NCBI GenBank assembly: GCA_902489075.1
Contig: CABTYO010000010.1
Location: forward strand, 10,809-74,808
DNA length: 64,000 nt
Direction: 5' to 3'
DNA from: an uncultured Faecalicatena sp.
GTDB taxonomy: Bacteria > Bacillota > Clostridia > Lachnospirales > Lachnospiraceae
The stretch's first letter is position 1. Each line of letters opens with the position of its first letter. Both the position numbers and the translations under genes were made by a program. Below are positions 8,451 through 18,044 of this stretch, piece by piece. The notes under the pieces are model-generated. The model was not told where the DNA came from. It was given only the letters and a program-made list of their open reading frames with translations, and ran no database searches.

Positions 8451-9629
8451 ATGGAAAGAAAAGATATGGGAAGGAAAGATGTGGAAAGACCAGATCTGGA
8501 GATGGATATCAGGGAAGTGCTGCAGGATCAGGTTGAGATCCCAAAAGTGGTCGATGAGAGTCTTGAAGATGCCTATGGTAAGATCCGAAGGGGAGAGGTG
8601 CGTATGAAGCAGCTGAACGGCTGGAAAAAGAAGAGCTATAAGAAGGCGGGGATGGCAGCGGCAGCAGCGTGTATGGTGATTGCAATGACGGGTGTATTCT
8701 ATGTGAATCCTGCACTGGCTAAGGGAATTCCCATTTTGGAGGATGTGTTCGGGAAGATTCAGGAGATGCGTGATGCAAGCCCATATCCTGATAAAGATTC
8801 CACCCAGTATCAGGCGATCGAAGAGCATTCCAGACCAGTCACTGATCCGACCAATACGGCGGAGGACCAGGGTATCGCAATAGAAGTATCAGATGTATAC
8901 TGCGACGGGTACGACCTGTACTTTACCTTGTCTCTAAAGACGGATGATGAGGAGATGAAAACTGCGGACAGGATCGACTTTTTATCCTACCGCGACGGGG
9001 AAACGGTTCCAGACTGGTCCTGGCTTAATATCAATGGGGAGGAAGTATATCCATCCGAACTGCTTTCAGTTAAAAAAGCAGAAGACAATGTCTTTGTAGG
9101 ACTTGTCAGAGTGCAGTCGATGATGAGCCTGGCATCAGGACAATTTCCTGATGATATTACGGTCAAATTAGATGTGGGAGGAGTAGGTGCCCACAAAAAT
9201 GGTGTCCCCGAGGAAGGCAATGAGTTGAGAACCGGATTTAAATCAATAGAAGGCTCCTGGCAGCTTGAGTTTACTGCAAAGGCGGACAGATCGAACAACA
9301 GGACAATGACTCCTGAGGCAGAAAAGGATGGATTTACAGTAAAAGAAATAACGAAGACACCGGCTGATACGTACCTGACTGTGAATATTCCGGCAGAATG
9401 GGAGGAAAAGAATCCTGCACCGGTGCTTTTAGATGGTGAAGGGAATAAGATTCAGCCACAGTCTGGCCGGTCGGTTGAGCAGGATGACGGCAGCTGGAAC
9501 CAGTATATCGTACTCGACTATACGGATTCAGAACAGTTCACATTCCAGATGTATGATAAAAATTCTGATACAGAGGCAGAGGGATATCCGCCGCTGATCG
9601 TAGAGATTCCATTTTCCATGGATAAATAA
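8451..9629 (+). CDS. Membrane anti-sigma factor, DUF4179-like
   Basis: A 392-residue protein: cytoplasmic N-terminus of about 65 residues with an acidic amphipathic start suited to binding the sigma factor, one membrane segment at about 67-88 (Ala-rich, ending VNPALA), and an extracytoplasmic part of 300 residues rich in beta strands. The layout matches the DUF4179/DUF5643 anti-sigma proteins found behind ECF factors in Firmicutes. It is translationally linked to the sigma gene (2-bp gap). I infer it holds the sigma factor at the membrane until a surface signal arrives. Confidence 0.82.
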   Translation: MERKDMGRKDVERPDLEMDIREVLQDQVEIPKVVDESLEDAYGKIRRGEVRMKQLNGWKKKSYKKAGMAAAAACMVIAMTGVFYVNPALAKGIPILEDVFGKIQEMRDASPYPDKDSTQYQAIEEHSRPVTDPTNTAEDQGIAIEVSDVYCDGYDLYFTLSLKTDDEEMKTADRIDFLSYRDGETVPDWSWLNINGEEVYPSELLSVKKAEDNVFVGLVRVQSMMSLASGQFPDDITVKLDVGGVGAHKNGVPEEGNELRTGFKSIEGSWQLEFTAKADRSNNRTMTPEAEKDGFTVKEITKTPADTYLTVNIPAEWEEKNPAPVLLDGEGNKIQPQSGRSVEQDDGSWNQYIVLDYTDSEQFTFQMYDKNSDTEAEGYPPLIVEIPFSMDK

Positions 9630-9638
9630 GTTTTGTGG

Positions 9639-9676
9639 GGGCAGAAAAACTCTGCCCTCATTTTCTGCCCTTTTTT
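9639..9676 (+). terminator. Terminator of the sigma/anti-sigma operon
   Basis: GGGCAGAAAA (9639-9648) pairs with TTTTCTGCCC (9661-9670), then six T. An alternative shorter stem (GGGCAGA with TCTGCCC at 9651-9657) uses the same left arm. Confidence 0.85.
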
Positions 9677-9842
9677 CTGTCAGCCTCTTTGAATTTTATG
9701 ATGAATTTAAATGAGTGGTTCGTCTCAATTAAATTGCAAAGCAGAGTCGAATCATGTATAATAAAAGTATTCGGAAAAGTCCGCGCAAACAGAGGAAAAT
9801 TGGGAATCCAAGACTCGGCGGCCCCGTTACACAGGAGGAAGT

Positions 9843-12698
9843 ATGGGACAGAATAAAGTGAAAATAAGGAACAGAGGAATCACACGACTGTTTTCTATCA
9901 TACTTGCTGCAGCTATGACAGTTTCCTGCTTTGGAACCATAGCAGAGGCAAAGGAGCAGGATGAGGGTACGCAGGAGAAGGTGAGCAGAGTACTTAAGGT
10001 CGCATTCCCGGAGACAGCAGGGATCAGTGAGATCGATGAATACGGGAACCATAAAGGGCTGATGGTCGATTTTCTGAACGAGATTGCCAAGTATACGGAC
10101 TGGAAGTACGATTATATCGACACGGATGCAGAACAGATGACAGAGGAATTTATCGCCGGCAAGTATGATCTGATGGGCGGTGTGTTCTATTCCCCCGAGC
10201 TGGAGCAGTATTTTGCATATCCCAAGTACAGGATCGGAAGCAGCCGCGGGATACTGTTGTGCAGGAAGGATGATTCGGATATTAAGAGTTATGAACTGTC
10301 GAGTCTGAACGGGAAGACCATCGGAGTGTATGACCGGGCCACATCGAAGATCGATTATATGAAGGAGTTCCTTGATAAGAATAATCTGGACTGTACGATC
10401 AGGTATTACAGCCATGAGGATATGGGAGAGGATGAGAACCTCTATGAACATCTGAGGAACGGGGATGTGGACCTTCTCATGGGGAATGACTCTGATAAGG
10501 ACGAGGACTTCCGGATTGTAACCTCTTTTGATGCACAGCCTTATTATCTGGTTACCCAGGTTTCGGAGCCGGAGTTACTGGATCAGCTCAATGAAGCGCT
10601 GGAAGCGATTATGGATGCAGATCCGGAATTTGCGGAGAATGAATATGAAGAGAACTTTCCGGATGTAAAGAATGCGGATATACAGCTGACGGATATGGAA
10701 GAGGCCTATCTTGAAGAGAAGGATGAGATTTCAGTAGCGGTGGTAAAGGACTGGCATCCTTTTTACTGTGTGAATGACAGAGACGGTGAACATGATGGAA
10801 TGCTGCCGGAGATGTTTGACAGGATGTCTGAGTATCTTGATACCCCTTTTACTTATGTAATTGCAGATACCTATCAGGAAGCAATTGATCTGGTCAATCA
10901 TGGGAAAGCAGATATGCTGGGGGCATATCTTGATGGGGATGAAAGTGCGTTTGATGCAGGCCTTGCGCTGTCAAAGCCATTTATTAATCTGAACAGTATC
11001 ATTATCAAGAATAAGTCTGTCAATTATCCGCAGGAAGGCATGACAGGCGGTGTTATAGCAGGCAGGTCAATGCCTGATGATATCAAGGCGGGGAAGATCA
11101 GGTATTTTGCCAGTACGGCTGAAGGGATGAAGGCAGTGGACAAAGGAGACCTTGATTTCTTTTACGGGATCTCAGCCAATCTGGACAGGGAGATGCAGAA
11201 CCATCATTTCTCTAATATTGTTCCTGTAACCCGTGTCAATAACAAGACATATGTTTCGATTGCAATGTCACGGCCGATTGATAAGACTCTTCTTGGAATC
11301 ATGAATAAGGCAATCAGTGTCATTCCAACGAAGGATATGAATACCATGCTGGATAAGAGCATGGTCTCTATGGGATATACCCGTGTCACACTTTCAGAGC
11401 TGATCTATGCCAATCCGGTTACTTTTATTCTGATTTTGTGTGTGCTGCTGGTCTTTATTCTGACAGTCGTCGTTATGGTGGCACGCGCCAAGGTAAAGAA
11501 TACCCTGATGGCAGGAGAACTGGAGCGGGCAGAGGCCAAGAGCCGTGCCAAGAGTGAATTTTTATCGAAGATGAGTCATGAGATCAGGACTCCGATGAAT
11601 GCGATCATCGGTCTGTCTGATATGGCCTGCCTCAAGGATGATGTTCCGGTCTCCGTCAAGGATATACTGGAGAAGATCAGATCCTCTTCCCGTTATCTTC
11701 TCTCTTTGATCAATGATATTCTGGATATGTCAAAGATAGAGAATGGAAAGATGAAGATAGAGGTGGAACCGTTTTCCATGAAGAAGCTTGTGGATGAGCT
11801 GAGCCAGATGATTGAATCCCAGGCAGAGGTGAAAGGGATCCGGTTCAAATTCAGTATCGGGATCCAGCATGATATCTTGTGTGGAGATGCTGTCAGGATC
11901 AGACAGGTACTTCTGAATCTGTTGTCGAACGCGATAAAGTTCACACCCCAGGGAGGCGAGATTCTTTTCTGGGTCAAGGAAAAGAGCAGTGATGAGGAGA
12001 ATGCAGTCTTTGCTTTTGAAGTACGGGATACCGGAGTTGGAATCGCAGCTGAGAATCAGGAAAAGATTTTCAAGTCGTTCGAGCAGGTTGGCAACAACAT
12101 GGCCAAGAGTGAGGGAACAGGGCTGGGACTTCCGATCAGCAGCCATATCGTTGAGCTGATGGGCGGCAGATTGATGGTAGAAAGTGAAGTCGGCAACGGT
12201 GCACGGTTTTTCTTCGAACTTACCTTGCCGGTAAGCGTGGATGAAGAATATATGGAGAAGCGTATCCGGGAAAGGAAAGAGGCAGAAGAAGCGGACTTCT
12301 CCAATATGCGGATCCTGCTTGCGGAGGATAACGATCTGAATGCAGAGATTGCCAAGGAACTGCTGGAGATACGCGGCGCCAGAGTGGACCGTGCCGCGGA
12401 CGGACAGGAGGCAGTCGATCTGTTTGAGAAGAGCCGTCCGGGCTGGTATCAGGTAATCCTGATGGATATCAGAATGCCGAAGAAGGATGGGCTTGAGGCG
12501 GCGCGGGAGATTCGAAGCGGGACACATCCGGATGCAGAGAAGATTCCGATTGCAGCGATGACGGCGAATACATTTAAAGAGGATGTGGAAGCGGCGAAGG
12601 CAGCAGGAATGAACGCCTTTATTCCGAAGCCGGTGGATGTGGAGTATCTGTGGACGGTGCTGCATTCGCAGGTAAAAAAAGAAGAAAAGAATGAATAA
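9843..12698 (+). CDS. Hybrid sensor histidine kinase with two solute-binding domains (BvgS-like)
   Basis: A 951-residue membrane kinase. A signal peptide covers about 1-37; two tandem periplasmic-binding-protein family 3 domains cover about 46-275 and 290-515; one membrane helix lies at about 525-549. Then come a HisKA dimerisation domain with phospho-acceptor His579 (KMSHEIRTPMN), an HATPase domain with the N box (LLNLLSNAIKF), DTGVGI and GTGLGL boxes, and a receiver domain with acidic pair EDN and phospho-acceptor Asp875 (LMDIRMP). There is no HPt domain, so the phosphate must leave through another protein or act within the receiver. An extracellular amino acid or similar small solute is the likely signal. 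The [FeFe]-hydrogenase-like gene starts 61 bp downstream. Confidence 0.93.
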   Translation: MGQNKVKIRNRGITRLFSIILAAAMTVSCFGTIAEAKEQDEGTQEKVSRVLKVAFPETAGISEIDEYGNHKGLMVDFLNEIAKYTDWKYDYIDTDAEQMTEEFIAGKYDLMGGVFYSPELEQYFAYPKYRIGSSRGILLCRKDDSDIKSYELSSLNGKTIGVYDRATSKIDYMKEFLDKNNLDCTIRYYSHEDMGEDENLYEHLRNGDVDLLMGNDSDKDEDFRIVTSFDAQPYYLVTQVSEPELLDQLNEALEAIMDADPEFAENEYEENFPDVKNADIQLTDMEEAYLEEKDEISVAVVKDWHPFYCVNDRDGEHDGMLPEMFDRMSEYLDTPFTYVIADTYQEAIDLVNHGKADMLGAYLDGDESAFDAGLALSKPFINLNSIIIKNKSVNYPQEGMTGGVIAGRSMPDDIKAGKIRYFASTAEGMKAVDKGDLDFFYGISANLDREMQNHHFSNIVPVTRVNNKTYVSIAMSRPIDKTLLGIMNKAISVIPTKDMNTMLDKSMVSMGYTRVTLSELIYANPVTFILILCVLLVFILTVVVMVARAKVKNTLMAGELERAEAKSRAKSEFLSKMSHEIRTPMNAIIGLSDMACLKDDVPVSVKDILEKIRSSSRYLLSLINDILDMSKIENGKMKIEVEPFSMKKLVDELSQMIESQAEVKGIRFKFSIGIQHDILCGDAVRIRQVLLNLLSNAIKFTPQGGEILFWVKEKSSDEENAVFAFEVRDTGVGIAAENQEKIFKSFEQVGNNMAKSEGTGLGLPISSHIVELMGGRLMVESEVGNGARFFFELTLPVSVDEEYMEKRIRERKEAEEADFSNMRILLAEDNDLNAEIAKELLEIRGARVDRAADGQEAVDLFEKSRPGWYQVILMDIRMPKKDGLEAAREIRSGTHPDAEKIPIAAMTANTFKEDVEAAKAAGMNAFIPKPVDVEYLWTVLHSQVKKEEKNE

Positions 12699-12758
12699 TG
12701 CACCCCCGTTCTGCCCATAATATTCCATATTATGAATGTAAGAATGGGAGAAGGTCCA

Positions 12759-13988
12759 ATGAAGACATTTGAAGAACTTTACCGGGAGATCCTTGCCCGC
12801 AAGATATCACTGAAAGCACCGCTGCCCCCGGGGTATCAGCCCTATCACCTGGACTGCCTGCTGAATCCCGACCAGCATGCCCCGGTGGTTTTTAATGAAG
12901 AGTGCGGCGACTGTGCGTACGAGAGAGCCTGTCAGAGCAGCTGCATCTTTGATGCGATCGAGGAGGATGACAACGGAAAGCTTTTTATCAACCCGGATCT
13001 CTGTACAGGTTGCAGCACCTGCATCGATGCCTGTGAAAGAAAGAATATTTCTCCTGCGAAGGATGTCCTTCCGGCAATGAAAGCAGTGAGAGAAGCAGAA
13101 GGCCCTGCCTATATGCTGGTTGCACCTGCATTTTTAGGACAGTTCAGCGAAAACGTGACACCGGGAAAATTAAGGACTGCCTTTCGGGCACTCGGGTTTA
13201 CGGGTATGGTTGAGGTTGCACTTTTTGCAGATGTCCTGACATTAAAGGAAGCATTGGAATTCGATAAGCATGTGGTAGAGACAGGAGATTATCAGCTGAC
13301 AAGCTGCTGCTGTCCGGTGTGGATCGCCATGATCCGAAAGATGTACCATGAGCTGATGCCTCATGTGCCCGGTGCAGTTTCCCCGATGATCGCCTGCGGC
13401 CGTATGATCAAGCTGCTTCACCCGGATGCAGTGACCGTGTTCGCAGGTCCCTGTCTTGCCAAAAAAAGTGAGGCACGGGAGCCGGATATTGCCGGAGCGA
13501 TTGATTATGTTCTCACCTTTCAGGAGGTTTCTGATATCTTCGAGGCCGCAGACATTCATCCCGAAGAGCTGGAAGATGATAAGAAAGAGCACTCTTCCAG
13601 GGCAGGAAGAATCTATGCGAGAACCGGGGGCGTAAGCGAAGCAGTCAGAGAGACGGAGAGACAGCTGAACCCTGACCGGAAGATGAAAGTCAAGTCGGAA
13701 CAGGCAGACGGAGTTCCTGGCTGTAAGGAACTGATTCGTAAGATCCAGAATCATGAGACAGATGCCAACTTCTTTGAGGGAATGGGCTGTGTCGGCGGTT
13801 GCGTCGGCGGTCCCAAGGCAATCCTGAACAGAGAGGACGGCAGGAAATATGTAGAAGAATATGGGGAAGAATCTCCCTTTGCCACACCGCTGGAGAATCC
13901 TTATGTCATGAAGCTGCTGGAAGAACTGGGATTTCAGACGATTGAAGACTTCGTGGAGCGCAGTGAGCTGCTTAAGAGAAGCTTTTGA
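12759..13988 (+). CDS. [FeFe]-hydrogenase-like iron-sulfur protein, possible sensory type
   Basis: A 409-residue protein with an N-terminal double [4Fe-4S] ferredoxin region (two Cys groups, the second CTGCSTCIDAC) and a C-terminal hydrogenase fold. The H-cluster motifs are recognisable but altered: L1 reads TSCCCPVW (usual TSCCPGW), L2 reads GPCLAKKSEA (usual MPCxxKKxE) and L3 reads EGMGCVGGCVGG. All four cluster cysteines seem kept. Such variant proteins are known from the putatively sensory or uncharacterised hydrogenase groups, not the main H2-producing enzymes. ATG 12759 is chosen for the GGAGAAGG just upstream; an ATG at 12732 has none. It follows the hybrid kinase on the same strand, which supports a signalling role. 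Confidence 0.82.
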   Translation: MKTFEELYREILARKISLKAPLPPGYQPYHLDCLLNPDQHAPVVFNEECGDCAYERACQSSCIFDAIEEDDNGKLFINPDLCTGCSTCIDACERKNISPAKDVLPAMKAVREAEGPAYMLVAPAFLGQFSENVTPGKLRTAFRALGFTGMVEVALFADVLTLKEALEFDKHVVETGDYQLTSCCCPVWIAMIRKMYHELMPHVPGAVSPMIACGRMIKLLHPDAVTVFAGPCLAKKSEAREPDIAGAIDYVLTFQEVSDIFEAADIHPEELEDDKKEHSSRAGRIYARTGGVSEAVRETERQLNPDRKMKVKSEQADGVPGCKELIRKIQNHETDANFFEGMGCVGGCVGGPKAILNREDGRKYVEEYGEESPFATPLENPYVMKLLEELGFQTIEDFVERSELLKRSF

Positions 13989-14050
13989 ACTTCTCAAGGA
14001 AGCAGAGGGCGGACCCTGAATAACCATTTGATAAGAAGTTTAGAAAAAAC

Positions 14051-14097
14051 GGACCGTATGTCCGGCAGTATACACTTACCTGCCGGATACACGGTCC
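14051..14097. terminator. Bidirectional terminator between hydrogenase and ABC genes
   Basis: An 18-bp stem with one mismatched step (14051-14068 with 14080-14097; core TCCGGCAG). T-rich on the plus side, A-run on the left, so it can stop both convergent transcripts. Confidence 0.85.
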
Positions 14098-14166
14098 ATT
14101 TCGCTTTTTCAGTGTCTATCTTTTTGGGTGCCTCTCTTTTCTGAAGCTGTTCTTTCCAGAGTTTTA

Positions 14167-16266
14167 TTACATGCCAAGCATCTTTCGAGTCTTCCGGTAT
14201 GTATGAACATATACCACATACAGTACTGCACAGACCAGAAATCCAAGCAGGAACACTTTTCCAAGGCACTGCACTTCCTCAGATGTAAATCTCATATCGT
14301 TGAACCAGGACATGCACAGTGAGAAAATAAGGGCAGCTCCGCAACCGATAACTGCTGGATACTGGAAGATTTTTTTCAACTGTTGTTTCAGAATTTTGCT
14401 GCGGTAAGCAGGATTTGCACCCAGTTTCTGAAGGCTTAAGAATAGGCCCTGATTTTCCGAAGCCACGCTGATTCCCCTGACATAGCTCATGATGGAAACA
14501 GAAGTCAGCATAATAATGAAGATATAGAGACAAAGCATGACATAGACCGCAACATTCTGCATGTATTCCTGATATTCGACCGCAATGAACTGGGGAGCGT
14601 ATTTCCAGTCAAGAGGTGCTTCTTTCAGATCCGGTGAAAGACCAATACTTACACCGTAGCTATAGTCTTCGCCCTTTTCCATGGCACGTTTATCTTCCCA
14701 TGCATCATAATTTCCCATATGATCGGACAAGGGGCTTGTATGCCGCAGATAATCTATCTGCAGAGCCTTGGCAAATGCATAGGAATTGTGCAGATCTTCT
14801 ACATCGAAGCCAATGATTTCTTCCCGGTACTGATTTCCCAGGGCAGCTGTGATTGCCTGATAATCTTTGTCGGACAGGATATAGGCATAGGGATCGCTGA
14901 TCCGGGATAGAGCGGTAAACTCTACAGAACCATCATAGGCAAGCTCATAGGTCTTATCTGCATCCGGATTTGTAACAGCATACAGTCCATCCATATGATC
15001 CCAGATTGTTTCCTTGTAGTTGACCGGAGTGACAGTCTTGTACGTACCATTTTCTATGGAAACTTCCTGTCCACTCAACTGCTTGAAGATACTCTCGGAG
15101 AAAAAGAGAGCCAGCTTTGCCTGCTTATCATCGACCTCTATATATTTACCATCATCTGTCATATCTCTCCTGTTATAGGAGATGACCAGATTACATGCTT
15201 CATTCTCCTGATACCCGGTGACTGTCATCTTGTACTCGTCTGCCAGATTGTGAATATCCTCTTTGGTAACCTGCTTTTCTTCCACCGGGAAATGAAGCAG
15301 GAACGCCTTCTGGTCCTTCTGGTCCAGAGACTGTGTCTGTGTCGCGTAGAGCATTCCGAAGAAAGCGGCGAACAGACAGCTGAACAATAGCAGAACTGCC
15401 ACACACATATTTTTGGTTGTCGCCTTGGCGGAGAAACGCATCAGGCTGATGGATACCAGGTTTTTGTAATATTTCTCCTTATGGCGTCCGGCGGAGGACT
15501 GTGCCACCAGGCTGAGCATGAACATATAGATTCCGGCAAGCGATATCAGGTAGATGAGGTTAAAAACTGCGGGTATGTTGATGTGGAAAAAATTAGCTGT
15601 AATGGAAGGGACGCCGATTCCAAGAAGAATTCCGACTACGATCAGAACCAGGCCTGTTTTCCCCATCCAGGATGGGATCGGCTTCACGGTTTCCGTCTTC
15701 TGTCCTTCTTTCAGGATATCCATGATATCGGTCCTCTTGACAAAGCGCATGCCATAGAAGAAGAGGATGACGGCGAGTACTGCGCAGAACAGAATCCCCA
15801 CGATAAATCCTTTCGCTCCAAAGCGGTACTGCATTTCATCTGTTGACAGCAGGATGGAGTCAAATATTTTCCAGATTCCAAAGGACATCGGCACAGCCAG
15901 TACCAGCCCGATCACGGAGCTGACGCAAGTCAGCATCACCAGTTCCCGGAACAAAAGCGGCTTCAAGGCTTTTTTCGGTGTGCCAAGTGCAAGCAGGACA
16001 CCATATTCGCGGCTTTTATAACGGAAGAAGAGGCCGGATGCATAGACGGTGAAAATCATACAGCCGACGATGGTCACTGCCAGAAGCAGGTCTGCCATCT
16101 TTCGGGTATCCCCGCCGATTGGCAGGAACTCCTGCACAGTCGGCCCCAGATACATGAGGGCAAAGGCGGTGACCAATAATACGGACAGACAGATGCAGAA
16201 GCCCAGCATCAGATACTGCCCCTGATTCTGTTTTCTTAATTTGGCAAAAATCTTATGCAGCGTCAT
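14167..16266 (-). CDS. ABC transporter permease, FtsX/BceB-like
   Basis: About 699 residues with ten predicted membrane helices: one at residues 18-40, a group of three around 60-180, more around 200-290, then a large extracytoplasmic domain of roughly 190 residues (about 310-520) and three final helices after 545. This FtsX layout with a big external loop is that of BceB-type peptide-sensing and exporting permeases. The start at 16266 has GGAGGTG upstream; a TTG at 16284 is in frame but lies in that site. It overlaps the ATPase gene by 14 bp, so the two are co-translated. A role against a membrane-active peptide or antibiotic is likely. Confidence 0.88.
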   Translation of the reverse strand: MTLHKIFAKLRKQNQGQYLMLGFCICLSVLLVTAFALMYLGPTVQEFLPIGGDTRKMADLLLAVTIVGCMIFTVYASGLFFRYKSREYGVLLALGTPKKALKPLLFRELVMLTCVSSVIGLVLAVPMSFGIWKIFDSILLSTDEMQYRFGAKGFIVGILFCAVLAVILFFYGMRFVKRTDIMDILKEGQKTETVKPIPSWMGKTGLVLIVVGILLGIGVPSITANFFHINIPAVFNLIYLISLAGIYMFMLSLVAQSSAGRHKEKYYKNLVSISLMRFSAKATTKNMCVAVLLLFSCLFAAFFGMLYATQTQSLDQKDQKAFLLHFPVEEKQVTKEDIHNLADEYKMTVTGYQENEACNLVISYNRRDMTDDGKYIEVDDKQAKLALFFSESIFKQLSGQEVSIENGTYKTVTPVNYKETIWDHMDGLYAVTNPDADKTYELAYDGSVEFTALSRISDPYAYILSDKDYQAITAALGNQYREEIIGFDVEDLHNSYAFAKALQIDYLRHTSPLSDHMGNYDAWEDKRAMEKGEDYSYGVSIGLSPDLKEAPLDWKYAPQFIAVEYQEYMQNVAVYVMLCLYIFIIMLTSVSIMSYVRGISVASENQGLFLSLQKLGANPAYRSKILKQQLKKIFQYPAVIGCGAALIFSLCMSWFNDMRFTSEEVQCLGKVFLLGFLVCAVLYVVYVHTYRKTRKMLGM

Positions 16267-17011
16267 GGGAATCTTCACCTCCAAGTACTCTTAGTACATC
16301 TAACAGCTGGTCCATAAACTCGCGGCGTGAGCCTGTGCGTACCAGTTCCTGGTTCACCTGTCCGTCTTTTAAGACGATCACCCGGTCACAGAAGGATGCG
16401 GCGTAGCTGTCATGGGTGACCATGAAAATGGTAGCATGGATTTCATTTTTTGCCTGCAGAAAGGCATCGATCACTGCCTTACAGGATTTACTGTCCAGGT
16501 TTCCGGTAGGTTCATCCGCAAGCAGGACATAAGGCTGGTTCATCATGGCGCGGGCAACAGCAGTACGCTGCTTCTCACCGCCGGAGATCTCGGCAGGATA
16601 TTTCTCCATGATTTTCTCAATTCCGAATAAAGTACACAATTTCTGTGCTTTCGCCTCCATCTGCGGGATCGGCTTTTTGGCAATGATCTGGGGCAGGCAG
16701 ATGTTTTCAAACACAGTCAGACCGTCCAGAAGCATGAAATCCTGGAAGACGAATCCTAAGTGTCTGTTGCGGATAGCTGCCAGGTGATTCTCATCCAGCC
16801 CGGTCAGGTCCTTGTTATTGAGCAGGATTTCTCCGCTGTCGTGGGGGATAAAGCAGGAGATACAGTTGAGCAGTGTGGTCTTGCCGCTCCCGGACGGTCC
16901 CATGACTGCGACGAATTCCCCCTTGTTGACCTGGAACGTAATATCCTTTAATACCGGGTACACATTGGCACCTGTCTGATAACTTTTTGATAAATGATTG
17001 ACTTTCAGCAT
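16253..17011 (-). CDS. ABC transporter ATP-binding protein, MacB/BceA-like
   Basis: 252 residues forming a complete nucleotide-binding subunit: Walker A GPSGSGKTT near residue 38, Q-loop in FVFQDFMLL, signature SGGEKQR near 140, Walker B VLLADEPTGNLDS and a switch His in VTHD. The LADEPTGNLDS signature is characteristic of the MacB/BceA/LolD branch that drives FtsX-type permeases. The ATG at 17011 follows AAGGAAGT; the frame extends further upstream without a ribosome site. It is the first gene of a two-gene operon and lies divergent to the LytTR two-component genes, with candidate LytTR sites in between. Confidence 0.93.
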   Translation of the reverse strand: MLKVNHLSKSYQTGANVYPVLKDITFQVNKGEFVAVMGPSGSGKTTLLNCISCFIPHDSGEILLNNKDLTGLDENHLAAIRNRHLGFVFQDFMLLDGLTVFENICLPQIIAKKPIPQMEAKAQKLCTLFGIEKIMEKYPAEISGGEKQRTAVARAMMNQPYVLLADEPTGNLDSKSCKAVIDAFLQAKNEIHATIFMVTHDSYAASFCDRVIVLKDGQVNQELVRTGSRREFMDQLLDVLRVLGGEDSHDAA

Positions 17012-17091
17012 TGCTTTTACTTCCTTTCTTTTTTCATTTTGTTGATGGTTATATTCTATCGGATCACAGGAAAATAATATATCTGCCGGAT

Positions 17092-17124
17092 TGTCAAGTT
17101 TGACATGGATTTTGTAAAGTTTGA
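17092..17124 (-). promoter_or_regulatory. Candidate LytTR binding sites and -35 of the ABC operon
   Basis: Two 9-bp direct repeats, CAAGTTTGA (17095-17103) and AAAGTTTGA (17116-17124), are offset by 21 bp, two helical turns. LytTR regulators such as AgrA bind 9-bp direct repeats with a 12-bp spacer. The proximal copy abuts TTGACA on the minus strand (17092-17097), about 80 bp before the ATPase start. Confidence 0.55.
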
Positions 17125-17299
17125 ACAGAAACACTTTGAAAATAGAATAAAAAATATTCCATAGAAAAAGATTGCAAATCACATGAGAAATATGTTAGCC
17201 TTATGGAAGACTTTGCAAAAGGCAGCGGAAATCCGCATAGGAAAAGGACTGTTTTGTCAATGATAAAGGTGCCGGGATAAAGTAGAAGAGGTAGAGGAC

Positions 17300-18034
17300 A
17301 TGGAGATTGCAATCTGTGATGATGAGAAGGGATTAAGAACAGGGCTTAGAAAGGTGATTGAGACGAAGCTGCAGCTTGAGGGGATCGAGTATGGGATCGA
17401 GGAGTATGCAAGCGGTGAGGCGCTTCTTGCCGGGATGGCGGAGAAGCTGCCTGACATTCTGTTCCTGGATATTGAGATGAGCGGTATGAACGGGATGGAG
17501 ACGGCAAGGATGCTGCGCAGAAAGTACAAGGATACGATCATCGTGTTTGTGACGGCATACCCGGACTACGTGTTCCAGGGATATGAGGTCCATGCGTTCC
17601 ATTACATATTGAAGCCATACAGGGAAGAGAAGATCAGAGAAGTGCTGGAGAAGGCAATGGAAGAGGTGGGGCTTCAAGCGGAAAAGTATTATCTGGTAGA
17701 ACAGAAGAGTGGTACGCTGCGCCTTGCGTTTTCACAGGTGGTCTATTTCAAGAGTGAGGGCAGAAATGTGGAAGCAGTGTTGATATCTGATCCGGAAGGG
17801 TCAAAAAAAGTGGATAACTTTCCTGAAAGTGTCAGATTTTATGGAAAACTCAGTGAAATAGAGGGAGAAATGCCGCTGTATTTTATCCGTATTCACAATC
17901 GGTATCTTGTGAACCTGAAATTTGTGGACAAGCTGGAGGGAAACAGTGTGGAGTGCGGCAGTATTTCCCTTCCGGTGAGCCGGGCATATAAACAGGAGAC
18001 GGCAGCTGCATTTGCGAAAATGATGCTGAGTTAG
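17300..18034 (+). CDS. LytTR-family response regulator
   Basis: A 244-residue two-domain regulator. The receiver domain has the acidic CDDE start, phospho-acceptor Asp57 (LFLDIEMSGMNG), VTAYPDY and the KPY lysine; the C-terminal half from about residue 140 is a LytTR DNA-binding domain (FSQVVYFKSEGRNVEA, then FIRIHNRYLVNL). It pairs with the GHKL kinase 10 bp downstream, as in AgrA/AgrC and VirR/VirS systems. Its likely target is the divergent ABC transporter operon, whose upstream region has a direct repeat of the right kind. No autoinducing-peptide gene is visible nearby. Confidence 0.93.
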   Translation: MEIAICDDEKGLRTGLRKVIETKLQLEGIEYGIEEYASGEALLAGMAEKLPDILFLDIEMSGMNGMETARMLRRKYKDTIIVFVTAYPDYVFQGYEVHAFHYILKPYREEKIREVLEKAMEEVGLQAEKYYLVEQKSGTLRLAFSQVVYFKSEGRNVEAVLISDPEGSKKVDNFPESVRFYGKLSEIEGEMPLYFIRIHNRYLVNLKFVDKLEGNSVECGSISLPVSRAYKQETAAAFAKMMLS

Positions 18035-18044
18035 GAGGAGAACA

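Noticed and set aside
11730..12728. 332-codon minus-strand frame opposite the hybrid kinase
   Set aside because: The plus strand encodes intact kinase and receiver motifs; the minus frame has no recognisable domain and arises from codon bias.
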